Source: Oscillospiraceae bacterium (GTDB lineage Bacteria; Bacillota; Clostridia; Oscillospirales; Ruminococcaceae). Taken from it: a stretch of 5,616 bases of DNA. The position numbers and the translations under genes were made by a program. Under the pieces are notes generated by a model that was given only the letters and a program-made list of their open reading frames with translations, did not search any database and had not been told where the DNA came from. Within the stretch, counting starts at the first letter, position 1, and the number at the start of each line of letters is the position of its first letter. Location: contig JAFLUJ010000051.1 in assembly GCA_022511485.1 (NCBI GenBank), positions 1 through 5,616 of the forward strand. The letters are read 5' to 3'. Positions 1-5,616 of this stretch are shown piece after piece.

Positions 1-13
1 GCAGGCGGCTCCA
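1..13 (+). tRNA. Possible 3' end of a tRNA (acceptor strand plus CCA), truncated by the window edge
   Basis: The first bases read GCAGGCGGCTCCA. They fit the end of a tRNA gene: two bases closing a T-arm, a seven-base 3' acceptor strand AGGCGGC, discriminator T, and an encoded CCA at 11-13. A terminator-like hairpin lies directly behind, as is usual for tRNA genes. The matching 5' acceptor strand would be GCCGCCT, which would suit a threonine tRNA, but the identity is a guess. No cloverleaf can be checked because the rest lies outside the window. The CCA also takes part in the downstream hairpin stem, so the match could be chance. Confidence 0.3.
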
Positions 14-38
14 AAAATAGACTTTGTCTATTTTTGGA
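10..38 (+). terminator. Perfect 13-bp hairpin, probable terminator of the upstream transcription unit
   Basis: Bases 10-22 (TCCAAAAATAGAC) are the exact reverse complement of 26-38 (GTCTATTTTTGGA), with a TTT loop at 23-25. The inner stem TAGAC/GTCTA is preceded by an A-run and followed by a T5 run, the arrangement of a symmetrical, possibly bidirectional intrinsic terminator. The core is GC-poor and the T-run is interrupted by GG, so termination may be inefficient. It lies 49 bases before the first start codon, so it probably separates that gene from whatever is upstream. Confidence 0.55.
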
Positions 39-87
39 CTTGGGATTAGTATTATATTAGGATTATTCTGAGGAAAGGAAAAATACC

Positions 88-1251
88 ATGAAAATAGTTT
101 ACTCATCCGAAAATAAAATTTTCAGCTTTGATGAAAACGAAAAATCTCTTACAGAGATCCCCTGCGAAAAAATAAATAAATACCGGGAAACTCTGCGGAG
201 CATACAGCAGAAAAAGGAATGGAAAACCACCGGCACCGGCGCAAGATTTATGGGTATGCACACAGCTGATATGATAGACCCTGAGGAGCACTCCGTTCGT
301 ATAACCGGACTGTCAGTCTGCGGTGACGAGCTTGTTTACGGCGTAAATCTCGAAGAGGTAGGAAGCGTCTATCACCGAAGCTTCGACCCCTCCGATACAG
401 CAGAAGGACTTGTCCGCGCTTCAAATGAATTTCTTTTCGGTTCATTTGATATAAAAGACGACAAGCTTGCAGTGTGCATGGGAGCTGCAATGTTCCAGCA
501 TATTGCCGTTATGGATATGAAAGGCAGATATGACGAATATACCGACGGCGATACTATCGAAGAAAATCCGAGCTGGGCGGCTAACAGGAACGGCATTTAT
601 TTTTCCACCGCCGGATACGCAAGAAACCCGAACGGAATGATCGCCGCCACAAGTCCCCGTTCTATCTCCTATTTTGATATTGACAGAAAAACAATGTCGG
701 AAATCGTTTCGGACGAAAAATACGATTTTCTCCATCCCCGCGAAGACAAAAGAGGAAACCTCTACTACATAAAACAGCCCTACGGCGGAGAAAAACCACA
801 GGACGGAATTACATTCAAGGACATTATAATGTTCCCCTATCGTCTTATAAAGGGATTGTTCGGGTTTCTGAATTTCTTTACAACAATATACGGAGGCGAA
901 TCCCTTAAAGGCGGAGACTTCAGATCCGGATTCACAAGGCTCAAAGAGAAGTCCCAAAAGGATCTGATTATTGAAGGAAATGTCATCAACGCAGAAAAAA
1001 TGAATAAAATAAATGAAGCGGGCGGCGACAAGCTTTCCGGAATAATGCCCCTTAGCAGAGTTCTTGTAAAACGGTCTCCTGACGGCAGCGAGGAAGTATT
1101 AAAGAAAGGCGTCCTTGATTATAATATAGATGAAAACGGAAGCATAGTTTTTTCAAACGGCAGACATATTATTAAAATAAACGCAGACGGAAGCGAAACG
1201 CATATTACAAAGGCTTCGTTAGCGTTGAATCTTAACATTATCAAGGAGTAG
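88..1251 (+). CDS. Uncharacterised beta-propeller-like (TolB/WD40-like) cytoplasmic protein
   Basis: This 387-residue protein has no function I recognise. Repeated strand patterns suggest a beta-propeller. They are short hydrophobic strands next to Asp/Asn-Gly turns, for example around residues 74-87 (GLSVCGDELVYGVN), 120-145, 158-200 (NPSW, then GIYFSTAGY, then SYFDID), 216-230 (HPRED, GNLYYIKQ) and 341-374 (YNIDENGSIVF, INADGSETHI). There is no signal peptide or N-terminal membrane anchor. Between the propeller-like halves, residues 246-268 form a hydrophobic stretch (IIMFPYRLIKGLFGFLNFF and on) carrying Arg252 and Lys255. It looks more like an amphipathic, membrane-touching or partner-binding insert than a clean transmembrane helix. 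The ATG at 88 has an AAAGGA site eight bases upstream. The ribosome binding site of the next gene sits in its last codons. The fold is inferred from the strand pattern only. Confidence 0.8.
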   Translation: MKIVYSSENKIFSFDENEKSLTEIPCEKINKYRETLRSIQQKKEWKTTGTGARFMGMHTADMIDPEEHSVRITGLSVCGDELVYGVNLEEVGSVYHRSFDPSDTAEGLVRASNEFLFGSFDIKDDKLAVCMGAAMFQHIAVMDMKGRYDEYTDGDTIEENPSWAANRNGIYFSTAGYARNPNGMIAATSPRSISYFDIDRKTMSEIVSDEKYDFLHPREDKRGNLYYIKQPYGGEKPQDGITFKDIIMFPYRLIKGLFGFLNFFTTIYGGESLKGGDFRSGFTRLKEKSQKDLIIEGNVINAEKMNKINEAGGDKLSGIMPLSRVLVKRSPDGSEEVLKKGVLDYNIDENGSIVFSNGRHIIKINADGSETHITKASLALNLNIIKE

Positions 1252-1254
1252 AAT

Positions 1255-1728
1255 ATGATTATCAGAAAAGCTAAAGAAAAGGATTATCTCTATCTTGCAG
1301 AAATGAAGTGGCAGCATTGTTTGGAGGACGACGAGGATTATGGTGAAAATAATCTAAAAAATGTGGATAAAGACGATTTTATCGAAAAGTTCATAGACTT
1401 TTTAACAGCTCATAAAGAATATAAAATTTGGGTTGCTCAGGTTTACGATAAAATTGTATCAGCAATGTTTGTATATATGATTCCCAAAACTCCAAAACCT
1501 AATGGTAATTCAAAATATATAGCTTATCTGACAAATGTTTTTACCGTTAAGGAGTACAGAAACCAAAAAATCGGCACAAAATTGATTAACCATATAAAAA
1601 ATGCTCTTACAGAAGAAAAATGCGAGCTTATATTTGTATTTCCAAGTGAAAATTCGATAAGCTTTTATGAGAGAAACGGATTTTCACCGGAAAACGAAAT
1701 ATTTGAATGTAATTTAAACGAAGAATAA
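1255..1728 (+). CDS. GNAT family N-acetyltransferase
   Basis: The 157-residue product has the usual single-domain GNAT length and should transfer an acetyl group from acetyl-CoA to an unknown amine substrate. It opens with the typical first strand MIIRKAKEKD. Residues 91-110 (YLTNVFTVKEYRNQKIGTKL) match beta4 and motif A, the pyrophosphate-binding turn. In the R-x-x-G-x-G pattern the first Gly is replaced: Arg102-Asn-Gln-Lys105-Ile-Gly107. Residues 134-143 (SISFYERNGF) are a textbook motif B, with the Tyr often used as general acid. The acidic segment at 24-31 and the loop at 77-87 (PKTPKPNGNSK) probably shape the acceptor site. The start is firm: AAGGAG at 1243-1248 lies six bases before the ATG and inside the end of the preceding gene, only three bases after whose stop this gene starts, which suggests translational coupling. 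Codon use is clearly more AT-rich than in the flanking genes, hinting at separate origin. The substrate cannot be predicted. Confidence 0.9.
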   Translation: MIIRKAKEKDYLYLAEMKWQHCLEDDEDYGENNLKNVDKDDFIEKFIDFLTAHKEYKIWVAQVYDKIVSAMFVYMIPKTPKPNGNSKYIAYLTNVFTVKEYRNQKIGTKLINHIKNALTEEKCELIFVFPSENSISFYERNGFSPENEIFECNLNEE

Positions 1729-1754
1729 AATTCAAAAAGAAAGGCAGATCAAAA

Positions 1755-3743
1755 GTGGCAGGTAAAAAAACAAAGGATTACGGAAACGAAAGTATTACCC
1801 TACTGAAAGGTGCAGACAGAGTAAGAAAGCGTCCCGCAGTTATTTTCGGTTCGGACGGTCTGGAGGGCTGCGAGCATTCTATTTTTGAGATCATCTCAAA
1901 CTCCATCGACGAAGCCCGGGACGGCAACGGAGATAAAATTATCATCACATATTATCAGGACAATTCCATAGAAGTTGAGGACTTCGGACGAGGCTGTCCC
2001 GTTGACTTCAACCCCACCGAAAACCGCTACAACTGGGAGCTTGTTTACTGCGAGCTTTACGCCGGAGGCAAATATCAGAACAACGAAAGCGGAGACTACG
2101 AGTATTCTCTGGGTCTTAACGGTCTGGGAGCGTGTGCTACACAGTATTCCTCCGAATATACCGATGTAGAGGTCTACAGAGACGGCTACAAATACAACCT
2201 CCACTTTGAAAAAGGCGAAAATGTGGGAGGTCTCCAGAAGGAGGAGACCAAGCGCAGGCAGACCGGAACACGTACCCGGTGGCGTCCCGATCTGGAGGTC
2301 TTCACCGATATAAATGTCAGCCGTGAATATTTCGAGGAAGTCCTGAAAAAGCAGGCTGTCGTAAATCAGGGTATTTCTTTCGTTTTCCGCTATCAGAATG
2401 AGGATGGCGATTTTGAAGAAAACACCTACGTTTACGAAAACGGTATTTCCGGCTATATTGAGGAGGTACTTGGCACAGATTTTATCACTCCCCCTCAGTT
2501 CTGGCAGTGCGAAAGGAAGGGTCGTGACCGTGACGACAAGCCGGAATACAAGGTAAAGCTGTCCTTTGCGGTGGCATTTTCAAATAAGGTATCCCAGATA
2601 GAATACTACCATAACTCCAGCTTTCTGGAGCATGGAGGCGTTCCGGACAAGGCAGTCCAGACAGCATTTGTTTCCCAGATAGACGCCTACCTGAAAAACA
2701 ATAACAAGTATCAGAAAAGCGAAAGCAAAATAAAATTCGTTGACGTCCAGGACTGTCTGGTACTGGTCTCCTCATCCTTCTCTACCCTGACTTCCTATGA
2801 AAACCAGACCAAAAAGGCTATCACAAATAAATTTATTTATGAAGCCATGACCGAATTTCTCAAACACCAGCTTGAAATATATTTTATTGAAAATCCGGAC
2901 GATGCCCTTAAAATTGCGGAGCAAGTTATCCTCAATAAAAGAAGCCGTGAGAGCGCCGAAAAAACAAAGCAGAATCTTAAAAAGAAGCTTGCAGGAAATA
3001 TCGACCTGTCCAACATGGTACAGAAATTCGTGGACTGCCGTACAAAGGATCTGTCCCGCCGTGAGATCTACATCGTGGAGGGAGACTCCGCTCTTGGTTC
3101 GTGTAAGACTGCCCGTGATTCGGAATTTCAGGCTATCATTCCCGTCCGCGGAAAAATTCTCAACTGTCTGAAAGCCGATTACGACAAGATTTTCAAGAAC
3201 GAAATTATTACGGACATCATAAAAGTTCTCGGCTGCGGAGTTGAGGTAAAGTCCAAATCAAATAAGGAGCTTTCCACCTTTAATATTGAAAATCTGAAAT
3301 GGAATAAGATCATTATTGCCACCGATGCAGATTACGACGGATTCCAGATCAGAACGCTTATCCTTACAATGCTGTACCGTCTTACTCCCACGCTGATAGA
3401 TCAGGGATATGTCTATATTGCGGAGACTCCCCTGTTTGAGATCAACACAAAGGACAGGACATATTTTGCCTATGACGAAAAGGAAAAAGCGGAAATTCTC
3501 GGCATGATCGGTGACCAGAAATATAAAATAGACCGCTCCAAAGGACTTGGTGAAAACGACCCTGAGATGATGTCCCTTACCACAATGAATCCGGACACAA
3601 GACGTCTGATAAAAATCACCCCAACCGATGTAAATTCCACCGCAGAAAAATTCGATCTGCTTCTGGGAGACAATTTACAGGGACGTAAGGATTATATCGC
3701 CCAGTACGGAAATCTCTATCTTGAAATGGCGGATATATCTTAA
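1755..3743 (+). CDS. Type IIA DNA topoisomerase subunit B (gyrase/topoisomerase IV B, divergent clostridial type)
   Basis: This is the ATPase and Toprim subunit of a type IIA topoisomerase, which with an A subunit passes one DNA duplex through another. The 662-residue product is full length. Its GHKL ATPase motifs are Glu45 (likely general base) with NSIDEA at 49-54, DFGRG at 76-80, AGGK at 103-106, GLNGLG at 120-125 and TGTRTRWRPD at 170-179. The transducer QTK loop is at 351-353. The Toprim domain has EGDSA at 442-446, PVRGKILN at 463-470 and DADYDG at 524-529, the metal-binding acidic cluster. KGLGE at 596-600 leads the C-terminal part. All catalytic residues are present. Departures from usual GyrB/ParE are NGLG in place of HGVG, Phe77 after Asp76, and EGDSALGSC in place of EGDSAGGSA. 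The start is GTG, with GAAAGG ten bases upstream. Gyrase and topoisomerase IV cannot be told apart from this subunit alone, so no symbol is given. No A-subunit gene is adjacent within the window. Confidence 0.95.
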   Translation: MAGKKTKDYGNESITLLKGADRVRKRPAVIFGSDGLEGCEHSIFEIISNSIDEARDGNGDKIIITYYQDNSIEVEDFGRGCPVDFNPTENRYNWELVYCELYAGGKYQNNESGDYEYSLGLNGLGACATQYSSEYTDVEVYRDGYKYNLHFEKGENVGGLQKEETKRRQTGTRTRWRPDLEVFTDINVSREYFEEVLKKQAVVNQGISFVFRYQNEDGDFEENTYVYENGISGYIEEVLGTDFITPPQFWQCERKGRDRDDKPEYKVKLSFAVAFSNKVSQIEYYHNSSFLEHGGVPDKAVQTAFVSQIDAYLKNNNKYQKSESKIKFVDVQDCLVLVSSSFSTLTSYENQTKKAITNKFIYEAMTEFLKHQLEIYFIENPDDALKIAEQVILNKRSRESAEKTKQNLKKKLAGNIDLSNMVQKFVDCRTKDLSRREIYIVEGDSALGSCKTARDSEFQAIIPVRGKILNCLKADYDKIFKNEIITDIIKVLGCGVEVKSKSNKELSTFNIENLKWNKIIIATDADYDGFQIRTLILTMLYRLTPTLIDQGYVYIAETPLFEINTKDRTYFAYDEKEKAEILGMIGDQKYKIDRSKGLGENDPEMMSLTTMNPDTRRLIKITPTDVNSTAEKFDLLLGDNLQGRKDYIAQYGNLYLEMADIS

Positions 3744-3746
3744 GCT

Positions 3747-3754
3747 GGAAGGAG
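3747..3754 (+). promoter_or_regulatory. Strong Shine-Dalgarno that bears on the methyltransferase start
   Basis: GGAAGGAG is a near-perfect ribosome binding site. It ends one base before an ATG at 3756, too close for normal initiation, and 13 bases before the in-frame ATG at 3768, which is longer than ideal but workable. The second ATG is preferred because it also removes an atypical MVIK leader. Confidence 0.65.
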
Positions 3755-3767
3755 TATGGTCATAAAA

Positions 3768-4652
3768 ATGAATACCTACTGGTCTCAATATGTGCAGAAG
3801 ACAGAAGAGCTTTATTTATCACGGGCGTTAAAATTCAACAATAAAAATATTGATAAACTGACAGACATTATGCAGCTGCGTGATGGAATGGACATCCTTG
3901 AAGTAGGATGCGCCGGAGGTCTCCTCTGCCATCTGCTGCAGGAAAGACTTCCGGGCGCAAAAATTACGGGATTGGATTTTGATACCGGACACATTGATTA
4001 TGCTAATAAAAAGAACGAGGAACTTGGTCTCCATTGTAATTTTATCGCAGGAGACGCAACACAGCTCCCCTTTGAGGATAATACCTTCGATGCTTGTTAT
4101 TCACATACCGTGATAAATTTCTGTGACCCTGAAAAATTCGTAAGCGAACAGTACAGGGTTTTGAAACCGGGCGGTAGAATGATAATCATGGGAGTTTATG
4201 AAAGAGGCTATAAACCGGAAGAGTGGATACCCACCGATGACTGCGAGGAAAAGGAGCTGTTTGATAAGGTCTGGGAAGCGGCATCACACAATCCTAACAG
4301 CAATATCAAACGGTATGAGGACAGAAAAGAAAAGTTTTTTTCATATCTGGCAGCACAGGGATTCCGCAATATTTCTATAGATGCAATGGCTTCGGTAACT
4401 TATGCTCCGGACTGCGATAATATCGACGACGAAACAGCAAGAGCGCAGATAAATAATGACAGAATATCGGAACTCAGCAGCGCAGAAAAAGCGTACAGAA
4501 TGGCACCTGACGCCCTGAGCAAAACGGAATATCAGACATTACTGGACATGATAAACCGCAGATTTGATAAAAGGATACAGGAATATGAAAGCGGAAATAA
4601 AAGCTGGGAATTCCGCATTGCAACAACTGTATTTATTAGCGGAACAAAATAA
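3768..4652 (+). CDS. Class I SAM-dependent methyltransferase (Methyltransf_11/25 type)
   Basis: The 294-residue product (298 if ATG 3756 is used) should transfer a methyl group from S-adenosylmethionine to an unidentified small molecule or macromolecule. Numbered from ATG 3768, motif I is EVGCAGG at 45-51, the SAM-binding glycine loop. GLDFD at 68-72 gives the acidic residue expected to hold the ribose. GDATQLPF at 95-102 is the adenine-side motif, followed by FDACYSHTVINF at 107-118, and LKPGGR at 132-137 is the post-motif that marks this class. The last 130 or so residues form a helical region ending in a strand pair (WEFRIATTVFISGTK). That arrangement is common in clostridial methyltransferases of unknown substrate and probably caps the active site. 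The gene follows the topoisomerase gene closely (24 bases) and shares its codon style, so the two are likely co-transcribed. A functional link between them is not shown by the sequence. Confidence 0.9.
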   Translation: MNTYWSQYVQKTEELYLSRALKFNNKNIDKLTDIMQLRDGMDILEVGCAGGLLCHLLQERLPGAKITGLDFDTGHIDYANKKNEELGLHCNFIAGDATQLPFEDNTFDACYSHTVINFCDPEKFVSEQYRVLKPGGRMIIMGVYERGYKPEEWIPTDDCEEKELFDKVWEAASHNPNSNIKRYEDRKEKFFSYLAAQGFRNISIDAMASVTYAPDCDNIDDETARAQINNDRISELSSAEKAYRMAPDALSKTEYQTLLDMINRRFDKRIQEYESGNKSWEFRIATTVFISGTK

Positions 4653-4677
4653 TTGTATTTTACAAGGAATTTGAACA

Positions 4678-5100
4678 ATGGATCAAAATAAAATCGAAAA
4701 ATTCATCGACAGACAGAATGTCAGCTTTATATGTTCTGTCGATGATGAGCAATGTCCTAATGTTAAGGCTATGCTTAAACCAAGAAAAAGAATAGGATTA
4801 ACCACATTCTATTTTTCCACCAATACTTCATCAATGAGAGTAAAGCAGTATCAGGAAAACCCGAACGCAAGCATTTATTTTTATCATAAAGGATTGTTTA
4901 AGTACGTTGGAGTAATGCTGATAGGGAAAATGGAGGTATTGACAGATCAGGAAACTAAAAATATGATCTGGAAAAAGGGAGACACTATTTTTTACAAAAA
5001 AGGCGTGACTGACCCTGATTATTGTGTATTAAAATTTACTGCATCCAAGGGAAGATATTATCAGGATCTGAAAACAGAAAGCTTTGATATAACTGCGTAG
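4678..5100 (+). CDS. Pyridoxamine 5'-phosphate oxidase family protein (FMN-binding split barrel)
   Basis: The 140-residue product has the size and pattern of the small PNPOx-like flavoproteins often labelled general stress protein 26. These are distinct from true PdxH, which is longer. Landmarks are SFICSVDDEQCPNVKAM at 16-32 (first barrel strands, with the Pro-Asn-Val turn), TTFYFSTNTSSMRVKQ at 42-57 (the phosphate-side FMN motif with its Ser/Thr/Lys residues), NPNASIYFY at 61-69, YVGVMLIGKMEVLTD at 76-90 (a central strand pair), and DPDYCVLKF at 112-120, typical of this subfamily. It probably binds FMN or F420-like flavin as a dimer, but the reaction is unknown. AAGGA at 4664-4668 lies nine bases before the ATG. 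Codon use is AT-rich, like the GNAT gene and unlike the methyltransferase gene upstream. Confidence 0.88.
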   Translation: MDQNKIEKFIDRQNVSFICSVDDEQCPNVKAMLKPRKRIGLTTFYFSTNTSSMRVKQYQENPNASIYFYHKGLFKYVGVMLIGKMEVLTDQETKNMIWKKGDTIFYKKGVTDPDYCVLKFTASKGRYYQDLKTESFDITA

Positions 5101-5119
5101 GAATCAAAGGAGAATTTTT

Positions 5120-5338
5120 ATGAGAAAATGTATCAGATGCGGAACAGAAATGAAAGAGGACTGCGCAATAAAAGTGCAGGGTGCAGGATACGGCATAGTT
5201 TTATCCACCGAAAAGGACAAGCTTTTTAAGGGACGTATCGGTGAGCCTAAGGTCGCTATCTGTCCCGAATGTGGCGAGGTCTCAATTTACATTGAAGATA
5301 CTTCCTGTGTTGATACTAATTCCAAATTAAAATGTTAA
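5120..5338 (+). CDS. Small zinc-ribbon protein of unknown function
   Basis: This 72-residue protein carries two cysteine knuckles, CIRC at 4-7 (followed by Gly) and CPEC at 48-51 (also followed by Gly). This is the CxxCG...CxxCG pattern of a zinc ribbon binding one zinc ion. The 40-residue spacer is longer than in minimal ribbons and holds two short strand-like stretches (IKVQGAGYGIVLS, then PKVAI). Three further cysteines (15, 63, 72) are outside the pattern. Such proteins may bind nucleic acid or a partner protein, but nothing here specifies which. The ATG is well supported by AAAGGAG at 5106-5112 with seven bases of spacing. It is 19 bases downstream of the flavoprotein gene and is probably the last gene of the co-directional run, since a T8 tract follows. 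Confidence 0.85.
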   Translation: MRKCIRCGTEMKEDCAIKVQGAGYGIVLSTEKDKLFKGRIGEPKVAICPECGEVSIYIEDTSCVDTNSKLKC

Positions 5339-5365
5339 CAAAAAATCTTCGCCAAACCCATAAAC

Positions 5366-5389
5366 GCAAGCTTTTGCTCAATTTTTTTT
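5366..5389 (+). terminator. Weak intrinsic terminator candidate after the zinc-ribbon gene
   Basis: GCAA at 5366-5369 can pair with TTGC at 5374-5377 around a GCTT loop, followed four bases later by eight T residues (5382-5389). The A-run at 5340-5345 could also pair with the T tract. The stem is only four base pairs, so termination rests mostly on the T tract and the position between two genes. Confidence is therefore low. Confidence 0.35.
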
Positions 5390-5416
5390 GTACACTTTAT
5401 GATTTGTAGTTAATAT
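5388..5416 (+). promoter_or_regulatory. Possible sigma-A-type promoter for the CdiI-like gene
   Basis: TTGTAC (5388-5393) and TAATAT (5411-5416) are separated by 17 bases and sit 36 bases before the start codon. Only three and four of six positions match consensus. An alternative is TATGAT (5398-5403), a better -10, with TTGCTC (5374-5379) 18 bases upstream. The AT-rich 113-base gap makes a promoter likely, but its exact position is uncertain. Confidence 0.3.
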
Positions 5417-5451
5417 GAAATAAAAATCAAACGTAATTGGAGTTAATTATT

Positions 5452-5616
5452 ATGATTGATGGCAACAAATCTCTCGAAGAGCTTGAAAATTGCTGTTGGG
5501 ATGATATAGATTTTGATTCATATGTTGTACGGACAGCTCAGGCAGCAAGAAAAAAGTCGCTTTCTCAATTAACAAATGAGGAGATCAGACTGTTAATAAA
5601 TCAAAAAATAGGGTTA
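5452..5616 (+). CDS. Contact-dependent growth inhibition (CDI) immunity protein, CdiI_2 type, 3' end outside window
   Basis: Only the first 55 residues are visible and the frame is open to the window edge. They closely follow the N-terminal signature I know for the CdiI_2 family of immunity proteins. KSLEELE at 6-12 is followed by a Trp and acidic segment (W16), FDSYVVRTAQAARKKSLSQL at 21-40, and TNEEIRLLINQKIGL at 41-55. In the family the last block is normally I-R-x-L-I-G-Q-x-I-G-L, and here the Gly is Asn50. Family members bind and neutralise the C-terminal toxin of a contact-dependent or polymorphic toxin, but many are found scattered without a toxin. The start ATG at 5452 has GGAG at 5439-5442, nine bases upstream. 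Probably its own transcription unit, given the gap before it. No toxin gene is in view. Confidence 0.78.
   Translation, partial: MIDGNKSLEELENCCWDDIDFDSYVVRTAQAARKKSLSQLTNEEIRLLINQKIGL

Noticed and set aside
34..66. Promoter for the first gene (TTGGAC at 34-39 with TATATT at 53-58)
   Set aside because: The spacing is only 13 bases, and other -10-like boxes nearby (TATTAT at 50-55) have no matching -35. A promoter is likely somewhere in this AT-rich leader, but I cannot place it.
442..957. 171-residue open frame on the minus strand inside the propeller gene
   Set aside because: It is antisense to a well-supported gene with a good ribosome site and plausible protein composition. The minus-strand product is Cys/Val/Phe-rich with no motif, as expected of a shadow frame.
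1896..2204. Minus-strand open frame of 102 residues opposite the topoisomerase ATPase domain
   Set aside because: The + strand codes for conserved GHKL motifs here. The antisense product is low-complexity Val-rich and has no family resemblance.
4678..5100. True pyridoxine biosynthesis oxidase (PdxH)
   Set aside because: At 140 residues the product is much shorter than PdxH, and its motifs fit the small stress-type FMN split-barrel proteins instead.
1..5616. CRISPR array, insertion sequence or transposase gene
   Set aside because: I saw no regularly spaced repeats, no terminal inverted repeats bounding a gene, and no transposase or integrase motifs in the translated frames.

Overview
The window looks like a chromosomal stretch from a Gram-positive anaerobe of the class Clostridia, most likely a gut Ruminococcus or a close relative (Oscillospiraceae). 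This is an inference. It rests on the moderately AT-rich sequence, the strong AGGAG-type ribosome binding sites, and a topoisomerase B subunit of the divergent clostridial type. No rRNA or other marker is present to confirm the genus.

Layout: every gene is on the + strand. The first 13 bases could be the 3' end of a tRNA including its CCA. A perfect 13-bp hairpin with a T-run in its 3' arm overlaps them, and is probably the terminator of the upstream unit. Six complete genes follow with gaps of only 3 to about 26 bases: a cytoplasmic beta-propeller-like protein of unknown function, a GNAT acetyltransferase, a type IIA topoisomerase B subunit (GyrB/ParE family), a class I SAM-dependent methyltransferase, a pyridoxamine-phosphate-oxidase-like flavin protein, and a 72-residue zinc-ribbon protein. 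A 113-base intergenic region then holds a weak terminator candidate with a T8 tract and a possible promoter. The last gene is cut by the window edge; its 55 visible residues match the CDI immunity protein family (CdiI_2 type).

The spacing would allow one transcript from about 88 to 5338, but the products do not form a recognisable pathway. The GNAT and flavin-protein genes are visibly more AT-rich in codon choice than the propeller, topoisomerase and methyltransferase genes. This suggests a co-directional run assembled from genes of different origin. The topoisomerase B gene has no A-subunit gene beside it within the window.

I see no strong evidence for a new multi-gene system. The points most worth a second look are the unpaired divergent topoisomerase B subunit, the propeller protein with an internal hydrophobic segment, and the immunity-like gene that has no toxin in view.
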